The notes under the pieces were generated by a model. That model did not search any database. It saw only the letters and a program-made list of their open reading frames with translations, and was not told the DNA's origin. From Qipengyuania intermedia (GTDB lineage: Bacteria; Pseudomonadota; Alphaproteobacteria; Sphingomonadales; Sphingomonadaceae), in the NCBI RefSeq assembly GCF_019711615.1, contig NZ_JAIGNS010000001.1, positions 1 to 64,000 on the forward strand: a stretch of DNA of 64,000 bases. Reading direction: 5' to 3'. Below, piece after piece: positions 55,082 to 63,940 of this stretch (positions within the stretch are counted from its first letter, which is position 1; the number at the start of each line of letters is the position of its first letter). A program made the translations under genes and the position numbers.

Positions 55082-56533
55082 GTGACGAAAGAGACAACGG
55101 CGACGGCAGCACCCGTCGACGCGAGCGAGAAGATGCCGGTCTGGCTGAAGCTGGCGCATGGTTCCGGAGCCGCAGCATTCGGCATCAAGAACAACGGTTT
55201 CGATTACTTCCTGCTGATATTCTACGGGACAGTCATCGGGCTGGAGCCTTCGCTCGTCGGTCTCGCCATCCTTATCGCACTCGTGTTCGACGCGATATCG
55301 GACCCGCTGGTCGGATACTGGTCCGACAATCTGCAATCGCGCTGGGGCCGCCGACACCCGTTCATGTATGCGGCGGCGATACCGGTGGCGCTGAGCTATT
55401 TCCTGCTGTGGAACCCGCCCGAAATGGGTCAGACCTCGCTGTTTCTGTACCTGACCAGCCTCGCGATCCTGATCCGCACCTTCATCACTTTTTACGAGAC
55501 ACCGAGTTCGGCGCTGATCCCCGAGCTCACGACCGATTACGAAGAACGCACTAGCCTGCAATCCTATCGCCTGTTCTTCGGCTGGACCTTCGGCGCCCTG
55601 ATGAGCGTGATCATGTTCGGTGCGCTGCTGACGGGCCCGCAAGGGCTCCTCGATCGGGATGCCTACGCTACCTACGGCATGATCGGCAGCGCGATGATCT
55701 TCATCTTCATCATGATCTCCGCAGTCGGTACGCATAGCCGGATTCCGTACCTGCATCGCCCCGTCACCCGGTCCGAGAGATACAGCGTCGGCCGGATCTT
55801 CCGCGAGATGATCGAGACGCTGAGCGAGAAGAGCTTCATCGCGCTGTTCTTCGCGACCGTGCTTTTCGCCATCGCGACCGGGCTTGCGGCCTCGCTGAAC
55901 TACCTGCTGCTCACCTATTTCTGGGAATTCTCGTCCTACCAGATCTTCCTGTGGACCTGCACCGTGGTCCTTTCGGCCCTGTTCGGCTTCCTTTTGGCAC
56001 CCTGGGCCACGCGCAAGATTGGCAAGAAGCCTGCGGTCATCGTGCTCGGCCTCCTTGCTTTCACGATACAGCCTGCCCCCGTCCTGTTGCGTCTCGTCGG
56101 AATGATGCCCGAAAACGGCGACCCGCTGCTGTTCCCTATCGTCCTTGGCGTCAATGTCATCGATCTGGCGCTGATCATTGCCGTCCAGGCGGTATCCTTC
56201 TCGATGATCGCCGACCTGGTCGAGGCGAACCAGGTCAAGACGGGACGGCGTTCGGAGGGCGTCTATTATGCGGCGATGACCTTCACCCGGAAAACCACGC
56301 AAGGCCTTGGCGTGCTGGCCGCAGGTCTGATCCTGTCCGGAATCGGCTTCCCCGAAGGAGCGGACCCCGGCACCGTCGACACGGATACCGTGTGGCAGTT
56401 GGGCGCTTGGTACGCCCCCTCATTGTTGGTGCTCTATCTCGGGGCTCTGTTTTTCGTCACGCGCTACAAGATCGACAAGCGCGGGCACGAGGAGAACCTG
56501 CGCCGCCTTCGCGAAGGCGCGGCGGCTCAATAG
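55082..56533 (+). CDS. MFS transporter of the GPH (glycoside-pentoside-hexuronide) type
   Basis: A 483-residue inner-membrane carrier with 12 helices. Cation/sugar-family segments include FDAISDPLVGYWSDNLQSRWGRRHPFM and FYETPSSALIPELTTDYEERT. It probably takes up a glycoside or similar compound with Na+ or H+; the substrate cannot be named. The GTG at 55082 follows a GGAGG-type ribosome site (GGGAGGAG, 55070-55077). A terminator follows at 56546-56569. Confidence 0.88.
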   Translation: MTKETTATAAPVDASEKMPVWLKLAHGSGAAAFGIKNNGFDYFLLIFYGTVIGLEPSLVGLAILIALVFDAISDPLVGYWSDNLQSRWGRRHPFMYAAAIPVALSYFLLWNPPEMGQTSLFLYLTSLAILIRTFITFYETPSSALIPELTTDYEERTSLQSYRLFFGWTFGALMSVIMFGALLTGPQGLLDRDAYATYGMIGSAMIFIFIMISAVGTHSRIPYLHRPVTRSERYSVGRIFREMIETLSEKSFIALFFATVLFAIATGLAASLNYLLLTYFWEFSSYQIFLWTCTVVLSALFGFLLAPWATRKIGKKPAVIVLGLLAFTIQPAPVLLRLVGMMPENGDPLLFPIVLGVNVIDLALIIAVQAVSFSMIADLVEANQVKTGRRSEGVYYAAMTFTRKTTQGLGVLAAGLILSGIGFPEGADPGTVDTDTVWQLGAWYAPSLLVLYLGALFFVTRYKIDKRGHEENLRRLREGAAAQ

Positions 56534-56545
56534 GGCCCAAACGAA

Positions 56546-56569
56546 AAAGCGGGGCCGAAGCCCCGCTTT
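56546..56569 (+). terminator. Rho-independent terminator
   Basis: AAAGCGGGGC / GCCCCGCTTT with a CGAA tetraloop, 13 bases after the MFS stop. It may also act against the tRNA-Asp transcript from the other side (AAAAAG...CTTT). Confidence 0.85.
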
Positions 56570-56598
56570 CGCATTCATCATTCGAAGAATGTCCCAAG

Positions 56599-56675
56599 TG
56601 GCGCGAGTGACGGGACTCGAACCCGCGACCCTCGGCGTGACAGGCCGATACTCTAACCAACTGAGCTACACCCGC
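56599..56675 (-). tRNA. tRNA-Asp (GTC)
   Basis: A 77-base cloverleaf on the minus strand. The acceptor GCGGGTG/CACTCGC has a G-T wobble. The anticodon loop CTGTCAC gives GTC. The T-arm contains GGGTTCGAGTCCC, and CCA is encoded. A TTGACA-N17-TAGATG promoter is at 56708-56736. Confidence 0.96.
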
Positions 56676-56717
56676 GCATCTAGGCGCTGTGCCTCTTGGG
56701 AGCCGCGCATCTAGGCG
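56672..56717. repeat. 15-bp direct repeat at the 5' end of tRNA-Asp
   Basis: CCGCGCATCTAGGCG occurs exactly at 56672-56686 and 56703-56717, 31 bases apart. The first copy includes the first four bases of tRNA-Asp, and the second contains the tRNA promoter -10. It looks like a small duplication of the tRNA leader. Confidence 0.75.
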
Positions 56718-56736
56718 GCGGTCCGATTCCTGTCAA
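56708..56736 (-). promoter_or_regulatory. Predicted tRNA-Asp promoter
   Basis: On the minus strand a perfect TTGACA (56736-56731) is 17 bases before TAGATG (56713-56708). The tRNA begins about 33 bases downstream of the -10. A second TAGATG copy lies adjacent to the tRNA at 56682-56677, as part of the 15-bp duplication. Confidence 0.7.
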
Positions 56737-56852
56737 TGCAGTTTTCTCGCCTTTTTTCGCTTCTTTTTCCCGCGCAGCAATTTACCCGAAAGTAACCACT
56801 CGCGCGCGACAGTGACCCACGCATTTCCACGTGGGGCAACGGGGGAAGTCGC

Positions 56853-56966
56853 ATGTTACAGGGCGCATTACTCGCCGCATCGCTGGCGCTGCTTGGAGGC
56901 GGCGCGCTGGTCGCGAAATCGGCGATCGATATCCAGTACGACTGTTACCAGGCGCCCGCGCCCTGA
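56853..56966 (+). CDS. Possible 37-residue hydrophobic peptide
   Basis: ATG at 56853 with SD GGGGGAAG 6 bases upstream. The peptide has one hydrophobic stretch (LLAASLALLGGGALVA) and a short tail with one Cys. It ends immediately before the E2 gene stop. It may be a tiny membrane or secreted peptide, but short open frames arise by chance in this GC-rich DNA. Confidence 0.4.
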   Translation: MLQGALLAASLALLGGGALVAKSAIDIQYDCYQAPAP

Positions 56967-58262
56967 TCAGTCTACCAGGATCAATGCAGGCGTTTCGAGA
57001 AGCTTCTTGAGCTCCTGGACGAAACTCGCCGCATCATAGCCATCGACGACCCGGTGATCGCAGCTGATCGAGATGTTCATCAGCTTGCGCTTCTCGATGC
57101 GTTCGCCGCCAGCACCGTCGCTGACATACATCGGGCGTTCGATAATCCGGTTCGGGCCGATGATCGCGACCTGCGGCCGGTTGATGACCGGTGTCGTTGC
57201 CACGCCGCCAAGCGGTCCGAGAGACGTCACGGTGAGCGTGCCGTCCTCCATCTCTTCCTTCTTGGCCGTGCCGTTGCGCGCTGCCTCTGCAAGCCGCGAA
57301 ATTTCGTTGGCGAGCTGCCACAGGTTCATTCCCTGAGCATTCTTGATGACAGGCACCATGAGGCCCGCATCGGTCTGTGCCGCCATGCCCATGTTGACCG
57401 CACCGAAGCGCGTCACCACGCCCGCTTCGTCGTCATACCGGGCGTTGATCATCGGGAACTTAGGCAAGGTCTTGCAGATCGCCGTGATCAGCAGCGGCAG
57501 GATCGTCAGTTTCGGCTTGTCGCCGCGATTGGTGTTCAGCTGGGCGCGCAGGACTTCGAGGTCGGTGACGTCCACTTCCTCGACATAGGAGAAGTGGGGA
57601 ATGTTGCGCTTGGAAGCCGCCATGTTCTCGGCGATGCGGCGGCGCATCCCGATGACCTTCTTCTCCTCGTCCTGGCGAGTGGGCGCAGCCGCCGAATAGC
57701 CGGAGTTATAGGAGAGGAACTGGTCGAGGTCGCCGTGACGCACGCGGCCATCTTCGGCAGGCTTCACCTGCGAAAGGTCGACGCCGAGGTCCTTGGCGCG
57801 CTTGCGCACCGCAGGCGTGGCGAGAACCTTTGCCGACAGTGCCGGAGCATGCTCGGGCGCAGGCGTCGGGGTCGGAGCCGGCGGCGGGCTGGGATCGGCC
57901 GCCATCGCATCGTCGGCATCGCTCGCGTCCGATGTTTCCACCTCGATGCGCTCTTCGACCTTGTCGGCCTTGGGAGCGGGCGCCGGTTCGACGTCTTCCG
58001 CGACATCTTCGGGCACTTCGCCTTCGACCTCGATCACGACGAGCATCGAGCCGATCGAAACCATATCGCCTTCTTCACCGGCGATCTCGACGATCTTGCC
58101 GTCGACCGGGCTCTCCATCGGGACGGTCGCCTTGTCGGTCATCATGTCGACGAATTCCTCGTCTTCACGAACCGTGTCGCCGACTTTCTTGTGCCACTGG
58201 ACGATTTCCGCCTCGGCAATGCCTTCGCCGATGTCGGGCATGTTGAATACGAACTTTGCCAT
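56967..58262 (-). CDS. bkdB: Branched-chain 2-oxoacid dehydrogenase E2 (dihydrolipoyl acyltransferase)
   Basis: A 431-residue E2 subunit. Lipoyl domain (1-80) with lipoylated Lys44 in DKATVPM; Ala/Pro-rich linkers; peripheral-subunit binding domain (about 143-178, TPAVRKRAKDLGVDL); and catalytic domain with His403 in DHRVVDG. The start ATG at 58262 (MAKFVFNMPDIGEG) is used. It transfers acyl groups from E1 to CoA in valine, leucine and isoleucine breakdown. It follows the E1 beta gene by 5 bases. A pyruvate-specific role is less likely given the E1 match. Confidence 0.92.
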   Translation of the reverse strand: MAKFVFNMPDIGEGIAEAEIVQWHKKVGDTVREDEEFVDMMTDKATVPMESPVDGKIVEIAGEEGDMVSIGSMLVVIEVEGEVPEDVAEDVEPAPAPKADKVEERIEVETSDASDADDAMAADPSPPPAPTPTPAPEHAPALSAKVLATPAVRKRAKDLGVDLSQVKPAEDGRVRHGDLDQFLSYNSGYSAAAPTRQDEEKKVIGMRRRIAENMAASKRNIPHFSYVEEVDVTDLEVLRAQLNTNRGDKPKLTILPLLITAICKTLPKFPMINARYDDEAGVVTRFGAVNMGMAAQTDAGLMVPVIKNAQGMNLWQLANEISRLAEAARNGTAKKEEMEDGTLTVTSLGPLGGVATTPVINRPQVAIIGPNRIIERPMYVSDGAGGERIEKRKLMNISISCDHRVVDGYDAASFVQELKKLLETPALILVD

Positions 58263-58267
58263 GTCGG

Positions 58268-59329
58268 TTACTCGCTGAGAATCTTGTCGAGGGCCTCGCC
58301 GATGCGGATCGGGCCGGGGAAATAGGCCCATTCGAGGCTGTGGGGATAGGGTGTGTCGAAGCCGGTCACGCGTTCGACCGGGGCTTCAAGATGGTAGAAG
58401 CAGCGTTCGGTCACCAGCGCCGAGAGTTCGGCGCCGAAACCGGCGGTGCGGGTCGCCTCGTGGACGATCAGGCAGCGGCCGGTCTTCTTCACGCTTTCCT
58501 CGATCGCTTCGATATCGAGAGGCACGATCGTGCGAAGGTCGAGAATGTCGGCCTCGATGCCCTTCTCCGCGCAGACCGCTTCGACCACATGGACCATGGT
58601 GCCGTAGGCGAGGATGGTGAGTTCCTCGCCTTCTGTCGCGTGCCGCGCCTTGCCCAGCGGGATCGTGTAGTGGCCTTCGGGCACAATGCTCGCGTCGAAC
58701 TTCTTCCACGGCTGCACGGGCTTGTCGTAATAGCCGGAGAACGGGCCGTTATAGATGCGCTTCGGCTCGAAGAAGATGACAGGGTCATTGTCCTCGATGC
58801 AGGAGATCAAGAGGCCTTTCGCATCGTAAGGCGTGGCCGGAATGACCGTCTTCAGGCCCGAAACGTGGGCGAAGATCGCTTCCGGGCTCTGGCTGTGCGT
58901 CTGGCCGCCGAAGATGCCGCCGCCGAAGGGGCTGCGGACCGTCATGGGCGAGGTATATTCGCCTGCCGAACGATAGCGCAGGCGCGCCGCTTCGGAGATC
59001 AGCTGGTCGAGGCCTGGGTAGATGTAATCGGCGAACTGGATTTCGGGCACGGGGCGCAGGCCGTATGCGCCCATACCGACCGCCGCAGCAATGATGCCGC
59101 ACTCGGAAATCGGCGTGTCGAAGACCCGGCTCTTGCCGTATTTCTCCTGGAGACCTGCCGTACAGCGGAAAACCCCGCCGAAATAGCCGACGTCCTCGCC
59201 CATCACGACGATATTGTCGTCGCGCGACATGGTCACGTCGAGCGCCTCGTTGATCGCCTCGATCATGTTGAGGCGGCGTTCAGCGGGCGCTTCGCTTGTC
59301 GGCGCGGTTTCGGTTTGCGTGTCGCTCAT
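58268..59329 (-). CDS. bkdA2: Branched-chain 2-oxoacid dehydrogenase E1 beta subunit
   Basis: A 353-residue beta subunit. Characteristic segments: MIEAINEALDVTM, GEDVGYFGGVFRCTAGLQ, FDTPISECGIIAAAVGMG and HEATRTAGFGAELSA. Together with E1 alpha it decarboxylates branched 2-oxoacids using ThDP. It overlaps the alpha gene by ATGA and is 5 bases from E2. The N-terminal 20 residues are a polar extension that may vary. Confidence 0.93.
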   Translation of the reverse strand: MSDTQTETAPTSEAPAERRLNMIEAINEALDVTMSRDDNIVVMGEDVGYFGGVFRCTAGLQEKYGKSRVFDTPISECGIIAAAVGMGAYGLRPVPEIQFADYIYPGLDQLISEAARLRYRSAGEYTSPMTVRSPFGGGIFGGQTHSQSPEAIFAHVSGLKTVIPATPYDAKGLLISCIEDNDPVIFFEPKRIYNGPFSGYYDKPVQPWKKFDASIVPEGHYTIPLGKARHATEGEELTILAYGTMVHVVEAVCAEKGIEADILDLRTIVPLDIEAIEESVKKTGRCLIVHEATRTAGFGAELSALVTERCFYHLEAPVERVTGFDTPYPHSLEWAYFPGPIRIGEALDKILSE

Positions 59330-60657
59330 GCGCCGTTCCCTTCGTTAGGAAGCCCTTCGGGAAACTTCGTCTCGCGTTCGCGGATCGCCTGCTCGCTTTG
59401 CTCCTTCAGGTGCCAAGGCAGCTCTTCGAAAACGTCTTCGAACATGGTGCGGAACGGATGGTGCAGGCCATGGCCGAGGATGCCGTTAGCCTCCGCTTCC
59501 TTGGTGACCTTCTTGACGTATTCCGCCGCTTCGAGGTCCATCTTTTCCTGACGTTCCTCGTCCCATTCACCGATGGCGATGAGATGGTTCTTGAGGCGCA
59601 TCACAGGATCGCCCAGCGGCCATTCTTCACGCTCCTGCGCGCTGCGATATCCGCTCGGATCGTCGGACGTCGAATGCCCTTCCGCGCGGTAGGAGAAGAA
59701 TTCGATCAGAGTCGGCCCGGCATTGGCGCGGGCGCGGTTGGCGGCCCATTGCTCTGCTGCATAGCAAGCCAGCGGGTCGTTCCCGTCCACGCGCAGCGAT
59801 GCGATGCCATAGCCCACGCCGCGCGCGGCGAAGGTCGAACGCTCTGCCCCGGCAAAACCGCTGAAGCTGGAGATCGCCCACTGGTTGTTGACGACGTTGA
59901 GGATGACCGGCGCGTTGTAGACCGTTGCGAACAGGCAGGCGGAGTGGAAGTCGCCTTCCGCGGTGCTGCCCTCGCCCACCCAGGTGGCGGCGATGCGGCT
60001 GTCGCCCTTGATTGCAGAAGCCATCGCCCAGCCGACCGCCTGCGGGGTTTGCGTGGCGAGATTGCCCGAGATCGAGAAGAAATTGTGCTCGCGGCTGGAA
60101 TACATGATCGGCAGCTGGCGGCCCTTCAGCTTGTCGCCCCGGTTCGAGTAGATCTGGTTGATCATCTCGATCATCGGATAGCCGCGCTGGATCAGGATGC
60201 CCTGCTGGCGATAGCTGGGGAAGATCATGTCGTCGGCGGCAAGCGCCATCGAGGCAGACACGCTGGTCGCCTCTTCGCCGGTACACTTCATGTAGAAGCT
60301 GGTCTTGCCCTGGCGCTGGCCACGGAACATGCGCTCGTCGAATGCGCGCGTCATGGCCATGTGGCCGAGCATCGTGCGCAAGGTCTCGGGATCGAGCTTG
60401 GGATCCCAGGGACCGTGCGCCTTGTTGTCGTCACCCAGCACGCGGATCAGGTCATGCGCAAGATCGAGCATGTCCTTCGGATCGACGGTTTCGTCCGGCC
60501 GTGCCTGGGCGCCCGCCTCGGGCACCTGGATGTGCGAAAAATCGACCGCATCGCCGGGGCGGTACTTGGGTTCAGGGACATGGAGCGAAAGCGCAGGGCG
60601 GTTGTCGCCCGCGCTCGCGGCATTCCGATCTCCCTCGGCGGGGGGCCGTTCGGCCAT
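59326..60657 (-). CDS. bkdA1: Branched-chain 2-oxoacid dehydrogenase E1 alpha subunit
   Basis: A 443-residue alpha subunit with an N-terminal extension of about 60 residues before the E1 core. ThDP motif: GDSRIAATWVGEGSTAEGDFHS with later NVVNNQWAIS. The phosphorylation-loop-like region YRAEGHSTSDDPSGYR is present. First gene of the three-gene operon; a strong promoter with an internal palindrome is at 60694-60722. Confidence 0.93.
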   Translation of the reverse strand: MAERPPAEGDRNAASAGDNRPALSLHVPEPKYRPGDAVDFSHIQVPEAGAQARPDETVDPKDMLDLAHDLIRVLGDDNKAHGPWDPKLDPETLRTMLGHMAMTRAFDERMFRGQRQGKTSFYMKCTGEEATSVSASMALAADDMIFPSYRQQGILIQRGYPMIEMINQIYSNRGDKLKGRQLPIMYSSREHNFFSISGNLATQTPQAVGWAMASAIKGDSRIAATWVGEGSTAEGDFHSACLFATVYNAPVILNVVNNQWAISSFSGFAGAERSTFAARGVGYGIASLRVDGNDPLACYAAEQWAANRARANAGPTLIEFFSYRAEGHSTSDDPSGYRSAQEREEWPLGDPVMRLKNHLIAIGEWDEERQEKMDLEAAEYVKKVTKEAEANGILGHGLHHPFRTMFEDVFEELPWHLKEQSEQAIRERETKFPEGLPNEGNGA

Positions 60658-60693
60658 AAACTCTCTCCAGACGCAATCTTACGCTTGCGCGTT

Positions 60694-60722
60694 ATTTTAT
60701 TTCACAGGAGTGAAACGGTCAA
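60694..60722 (-). promoter_or_regulatory. Predicted promoter of the bkd operon
   Basis: On the minus strand TTGACC (60722-60717) and TAAAAT (60699-60694) are 17 bases apart. bkdA1 begins 36 bases downstream of the -10, leaving a leader with a GGAG ribosome site. Confidence 0.6.
60700..60715. promoter_or_regulatory. Candidate repressor operator in the bkd promoter spacer
   Basis: TTTCAC-N4-GTGAAA is a perfect 6-base inverted repeat. It fills the spacer between the -35 and -10 almost exactly, so a bound dimer would block RNA polymerase. The regulator is unknown; none is encoded next to it in the window. Confidence 0.55.
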
Positions 60723-60734
60723 GTGAGAGCCGGA

Positions 60735-61661
60735 TCACACTGCGACGGGCGCCTTGATGGGCCCGTGCGGCGTGTAGTCGTGAACCGCGAAATCCTCAAT
60801 GCGATAGTCGAAGATCGAGGCCGGACGCCGCAGAATCTCAAAGGTCGGATGCCCTTGCGGTTCCCGCGACAGCTGCTCTTCCACCAGGTGTGCGTGATTG
60901 AGGTAAAGGTGCGTATCCCCTCCGGTCCAGACGAGTTCGCCCGGTTCCAAATCGACCTGCTGCGCGATCATCCGCTGTAACAGCGCCGCCGACCACAGAT
61001 TGAACGGGAGGCCCAGCGCGACATCGCAGCTGCGCTGGTAGAGAAGGCAGTTCAGCCGGTTTCCGGCGACGTGGAACTGGTAGGTCTTGTGACACGGGGG
61101 CAGCGCCATCGAATCGAGTTCGGCGACGTTCCACCCCTCGATGATGTGGCGCCTGCTACCCGGATTGGTCCTAAGCGATTCGACGACTTCGGCAACCTGG
61201 TTGACGCTTCCGGTGCGGGCATAGCTGCCATCGCCAGTGGGCGTGTAGACCGGCCAATCGACCCATTGCTTGCCATAGACCGGGCCGAGATCGCCCCACT
61301 TCGCGGCAAAGTCCGCATCGTCTGCAATGCGCTGGGCAAAGTCCTCGACCGAGATGTCCTCGCCGGTGGCCTTCATATATTTGGCGTGCGGCCATTCGTT
61401 CCAGATCTTCACGCCCTGCTGCACCAGGAGGCGGATGTTGGTGTCCCCGGTGAGGAACCACAGCATCTCGCGCGTGGCGGTCTTCCAGTAGACGCGCTTT
61501 GTGGTGATCAGCGGCATCGCGCCATCGGCAAGGTCGAAGCGCAGCATCGCACCAAAGACGGAGCGCGTGCCGACCCCGGTCCTATCGCGGCGTTCATCGC
61601 CTTCACGCCAGATGCGGCGCATGAGGTCGAGATATTGCTGTTCGTAATGCTGATTTGACAC
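60735..61661 (-). CDS. thyA: Thymidylate synthase (ThyA)
   Basis: A 308-residue folate-dependent enzyme that methylates dUMP to dTMP. The catalytic Cys190 is in LPPCHKTYQF, and the folate/dUMP sites WHLTGDTN-like (MLWFLTGDTNI) and DVALGLPFN are present. The GTG at 61661 is inferred because the residues before it (to 61721) do not fit the family. It is longer than the E. coli protein (264) mainly by internal insertions. It is upstream of the bkd operon on the same strand, but that operon has its own promoter. Confidence 0.92.
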   Translation of the reverse strand: MSNQHYEQQYLDLMRRIWREGDERRDRTGVGTRSVFGAMLRFDLADGAMPLITTKRVYWKTATREMLWFLTGDTNIRLLVQQGVKIWNEWPHAKYMKATGEDISVEDFAQRIADDADFAAKWGDLGPVYGKQWVDWPVYTPTGDGSYARTGSVNQVAEVVESLRTNPGSRRHIIEGWNVAELDSMALPPCHKTYQFHVAGNRLNCLLYQRSCDVALGLPFNLWSAALLQRMIAQQVDLEPGELVWTGGDTHLYLNHAHLVEEQLSREPQGHPTFEILRRPASIFDYRIEDFAVHDYTPHGPIKAPVAV

Positions 61662-61778
61662 GGTGGAAGCCCTATCCCGATTTTCGGCAAAATGCCTGCT
61701 TGCGTGTGCCGCAATCCACACCTATAGGGCGCGCCTGCTTCGCACCCGCAGCGATTGTTCACTGCGGGCCGATCCGGT

Positions 61779-61855
61779 CGGGGAGTAGCTCAGCCTGGTA
61801 GAGCACTGTCTTCGGGAGGCAGGGGCCGGAGGTTCGAATCCTCTCTCCCCGACCA
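61779..61855 (+). tRNA. tRNA-Pro (CGG)
   Basis: A 77-base cloverleaf. The acceptor CGGGGAG pairs perfectly with CTCCCCG. The anticodon loop TTCGGGA gives CGG. The T-arm GGAGG-TTCGAAT-CCTCT and the encoded CCA are present. A tyrosine recombinase gene begins 108 bases later, so the 3' end may be an attachment site. Confidence 0.96.
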
Positions 61856-61963
61856 TTTTATCGCGCAAGCGACGGTTTTCCGCCTTTTAGCATGGGTCAT
61901 CGCACCGCTGCGGTCACACGACTGTAGCACATAAGCGATGCACATGCGGAAAGGTCACGACCA

Positions 61964-63940
61964 ATGACTCGCATCGCTCATGTCACGCGCCGCGGCGCCC
62001 GATATGTCTTCCGGCGTCGCATCCATTTCCAAAATATTATCTCTCGCCCTCTAGCGCTCGCGCTCCAGACGGCCGACCCATCAATCGCGCGCCAGCGCGC
62101 TGCGATCCTGTCGGCACGTTTCGAGGTCGTAAAATCAAGCGTGAGAAGAATGATAGAACAAGGAACAGCCCTGACCGGGCCGCAGATCGAGGCGCTCTTC
62201 CGGCAGGAATTGGAAAGCGAGCTGAGAGCCATCGTGGATTTCGCCTTCAGCGACGGGGCCTGGGCCGATGAGGCGTTGAGGATCGCATCTGACGATCGCG
62301 AGAAATACGGTTTCTTGAGGTCGCCTGATCGCCATCGACCCGAGTTTGTCGAGCTCGCCCTCGGCCTCTTCCCAGATGAAATGGTGACGCAGCGGCTGGC
62401 CGGCGTCGGCGCTTCGACTGGCTCGAGCAATATCGCGGTGGCGCGCACGCACCTGATCCGTGCCCGCGCTGTTGCCGGGGCCAAGATCCAGAACCTGTAC
62501 GATGACGAAGCCATGGATGCACCCGATCCCATCGCAGTTCTAATGGGTGAATTTCACGATCCAAGTCAGGCCACCCTCCCCTTGCCCGCGACAGCCGTCG
62601 TCCCGGCCGAGAATACTCAAACCCCAAAGGATGTGCGCGAATGCAAGTTCGACTACTACGACGAGCGTCGCTTCTCGGAAATCATCGAAGAGGTCGCGGC
62701 AGACTTGAAGACCGAAGGAATATGGAGCGGAAAGCTAGATCAACAGCGCAGGATTATGCGCACCTTCGCCTGGATCACGGGTGACAGAGAGCTTGGCTCT
62801 TACACGCACCGTGACGTGGCTGCTTTTAAGAAGGCACTCCTCAAGCTGCCAAAGCGCTTCAAATTCGGAACGCCTCAGAAGGGGGCGATGTCTCGACCCT
62901 TTGATCAAATAGCTAGGGAGTTGGCTTCCGCAAAATCCGGTGAGCCGAGAAGCAAGAAAACTGTCAACCGCGATCTCAGCACCATGAGTACGGTTGCCAA
63001 ACACCTCGAGCAGACTGCCTGGAAGCCAAAAATAGAGGGCAGCAAGGTAATGAACTTTGCTGGCGCGACCATCGGAATCAAGGAAGGTAAAAGCACCGAA
63101 TTGAGGCCGGTTTGGACGAAAGAGCACCTTCGGTGCCTATTCACATCCCCGATCTTCACCGGCGGTGGCGCTGGCAAGAAACGATTGAAGAACAGCGAGC
63201 ATAGCCCGCGGGTTTGGCACGATGCAGCGTATTTTGCTCCGCTGCTCTGGTACTATACGCATGCATGTCGGGAAGAGATCTGCGGGATCGAGATAGCTGA
63301 TGTCTTCGCCGACGTCCCTGTCCCATTCATCTGGATTCGTAATAATAAGACCCGCGGGGTGGACGGCGAGATGGCTGGTGAGAAGCGCCCCGCCCGCCGC
63401 AGAGAGATCCCGATACACCCCGAACTAATCCGCTTGGGATTTCTGCAGTACGTTGAGAAAATTCGCCAGAACGGTCACACCGAGGTGTTCCCAGAATTGT
63501 ACCTCCAGCAATCCAAAAGAGGTGGCGCCCAGTTCTACTATAGAGCGTGGACACACATGGTGGACTGGATCGAAGACCGCATGACCATTCCGATCGATGA
63601 GAATGGCAAGAAAACCGACATCCACTCGATTAGAGCGCTGGGATCTTCTTTCTATGAGGTCGAGGGCGTGAATCCAATCATGCGCGCCGATCTAATGGGG
63701 CACGAGCGTGAGGGGACGAATGCGCGCCACTACTCTAAGCGGGTGGACGCGGAGGGTCTGTCCGTGGTTCTAGGTGAGCGCCTACAGATGCTCTGCAAGT
63801 ATGTTCCTGTGATCACTGACCACCTAAATGCAGCGCCTATCAGCTTCTTGCCATTGGACAGCAGGTCTCGAGTGGGTTCAGGTCGGCCAAGAAAAGCTCG
63901 AAGTGATGCCGGGACTTCCAAGTCTAAATCGGGCAATTAA
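61964..63940 (+). CDS. Tyrosine recombinase / integrase
   Basis: A 658-residue site-specific recombinase. A DUF6538-like N-terminus, then a long SAM-like DNA-binding region, and a C-terminal catalytic domain. Candidate catalytic residues in order are Arg436 (HACREEICG), Lys462 (RNNKTRG), His554 and Arg557 (DIHSIRALG), His580 (LMGHE) and Tyr590 (ARHYSKR). Being next to tRNA-Pro, it probably integrates an island at that tRNA. Its codon use and lower GC than its neighbours fit recent transfer (by eye, not measured). Confidence 0.88.
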   Translation: MTRIAHVTRRGARYVFRRRIHFQNIISRPLALALQTADPSIARQRAAILSARFEVVKSSVRRMIEQGTALTGPQIEALFRQELESELRAIVDFAFSDGAWADEALRIASDDREKYGFLRSPDRHRPEFVELALGLFPDEMVTQRLAGVGASTGSSNIAVARTHLIRARAVAGAKIQNLYDDEAMDAPDPIAVLMGEFHDPSQATLPLPATAVVPAENTQTPKDVRECKFDYYDERRFSEIIEEVAADLKTEGIWSGKLDQQRRIMRTFAWITGDRELGSYTHRDVAAFKKALLKLPKRFKFGTPQKGAMSRPFDQIARELASAKSGEPRSKKTVNRDLSTMSTVAKHLEQTAWKPKIEGSKVMNFAGATIGIKEGKSTELRPVWTKEHLRCLFTSPIFTGGGAGKKRLKNSEHSPRVWHDAAYFAPLLWYYTHACREEICGIEIADVFADVPVPFIWIRNNKTRGVDGEMAGEKRPARRREIPIHPELIRLGFLQYVEKIRQNGHTEVFPELYLQQSKRGGAQFYYRAWTHMVDWIEDRMTIPIDENGKKTDIHSIRALGSSFYEVEGVNPIMRADLMGHEREGTNARHYSKRVDAEGLSVVLGERLQMLCKYVPVITDHLNAAPISFLPLDSRSRVGSGRPRKARSDAGTSKSKSGN

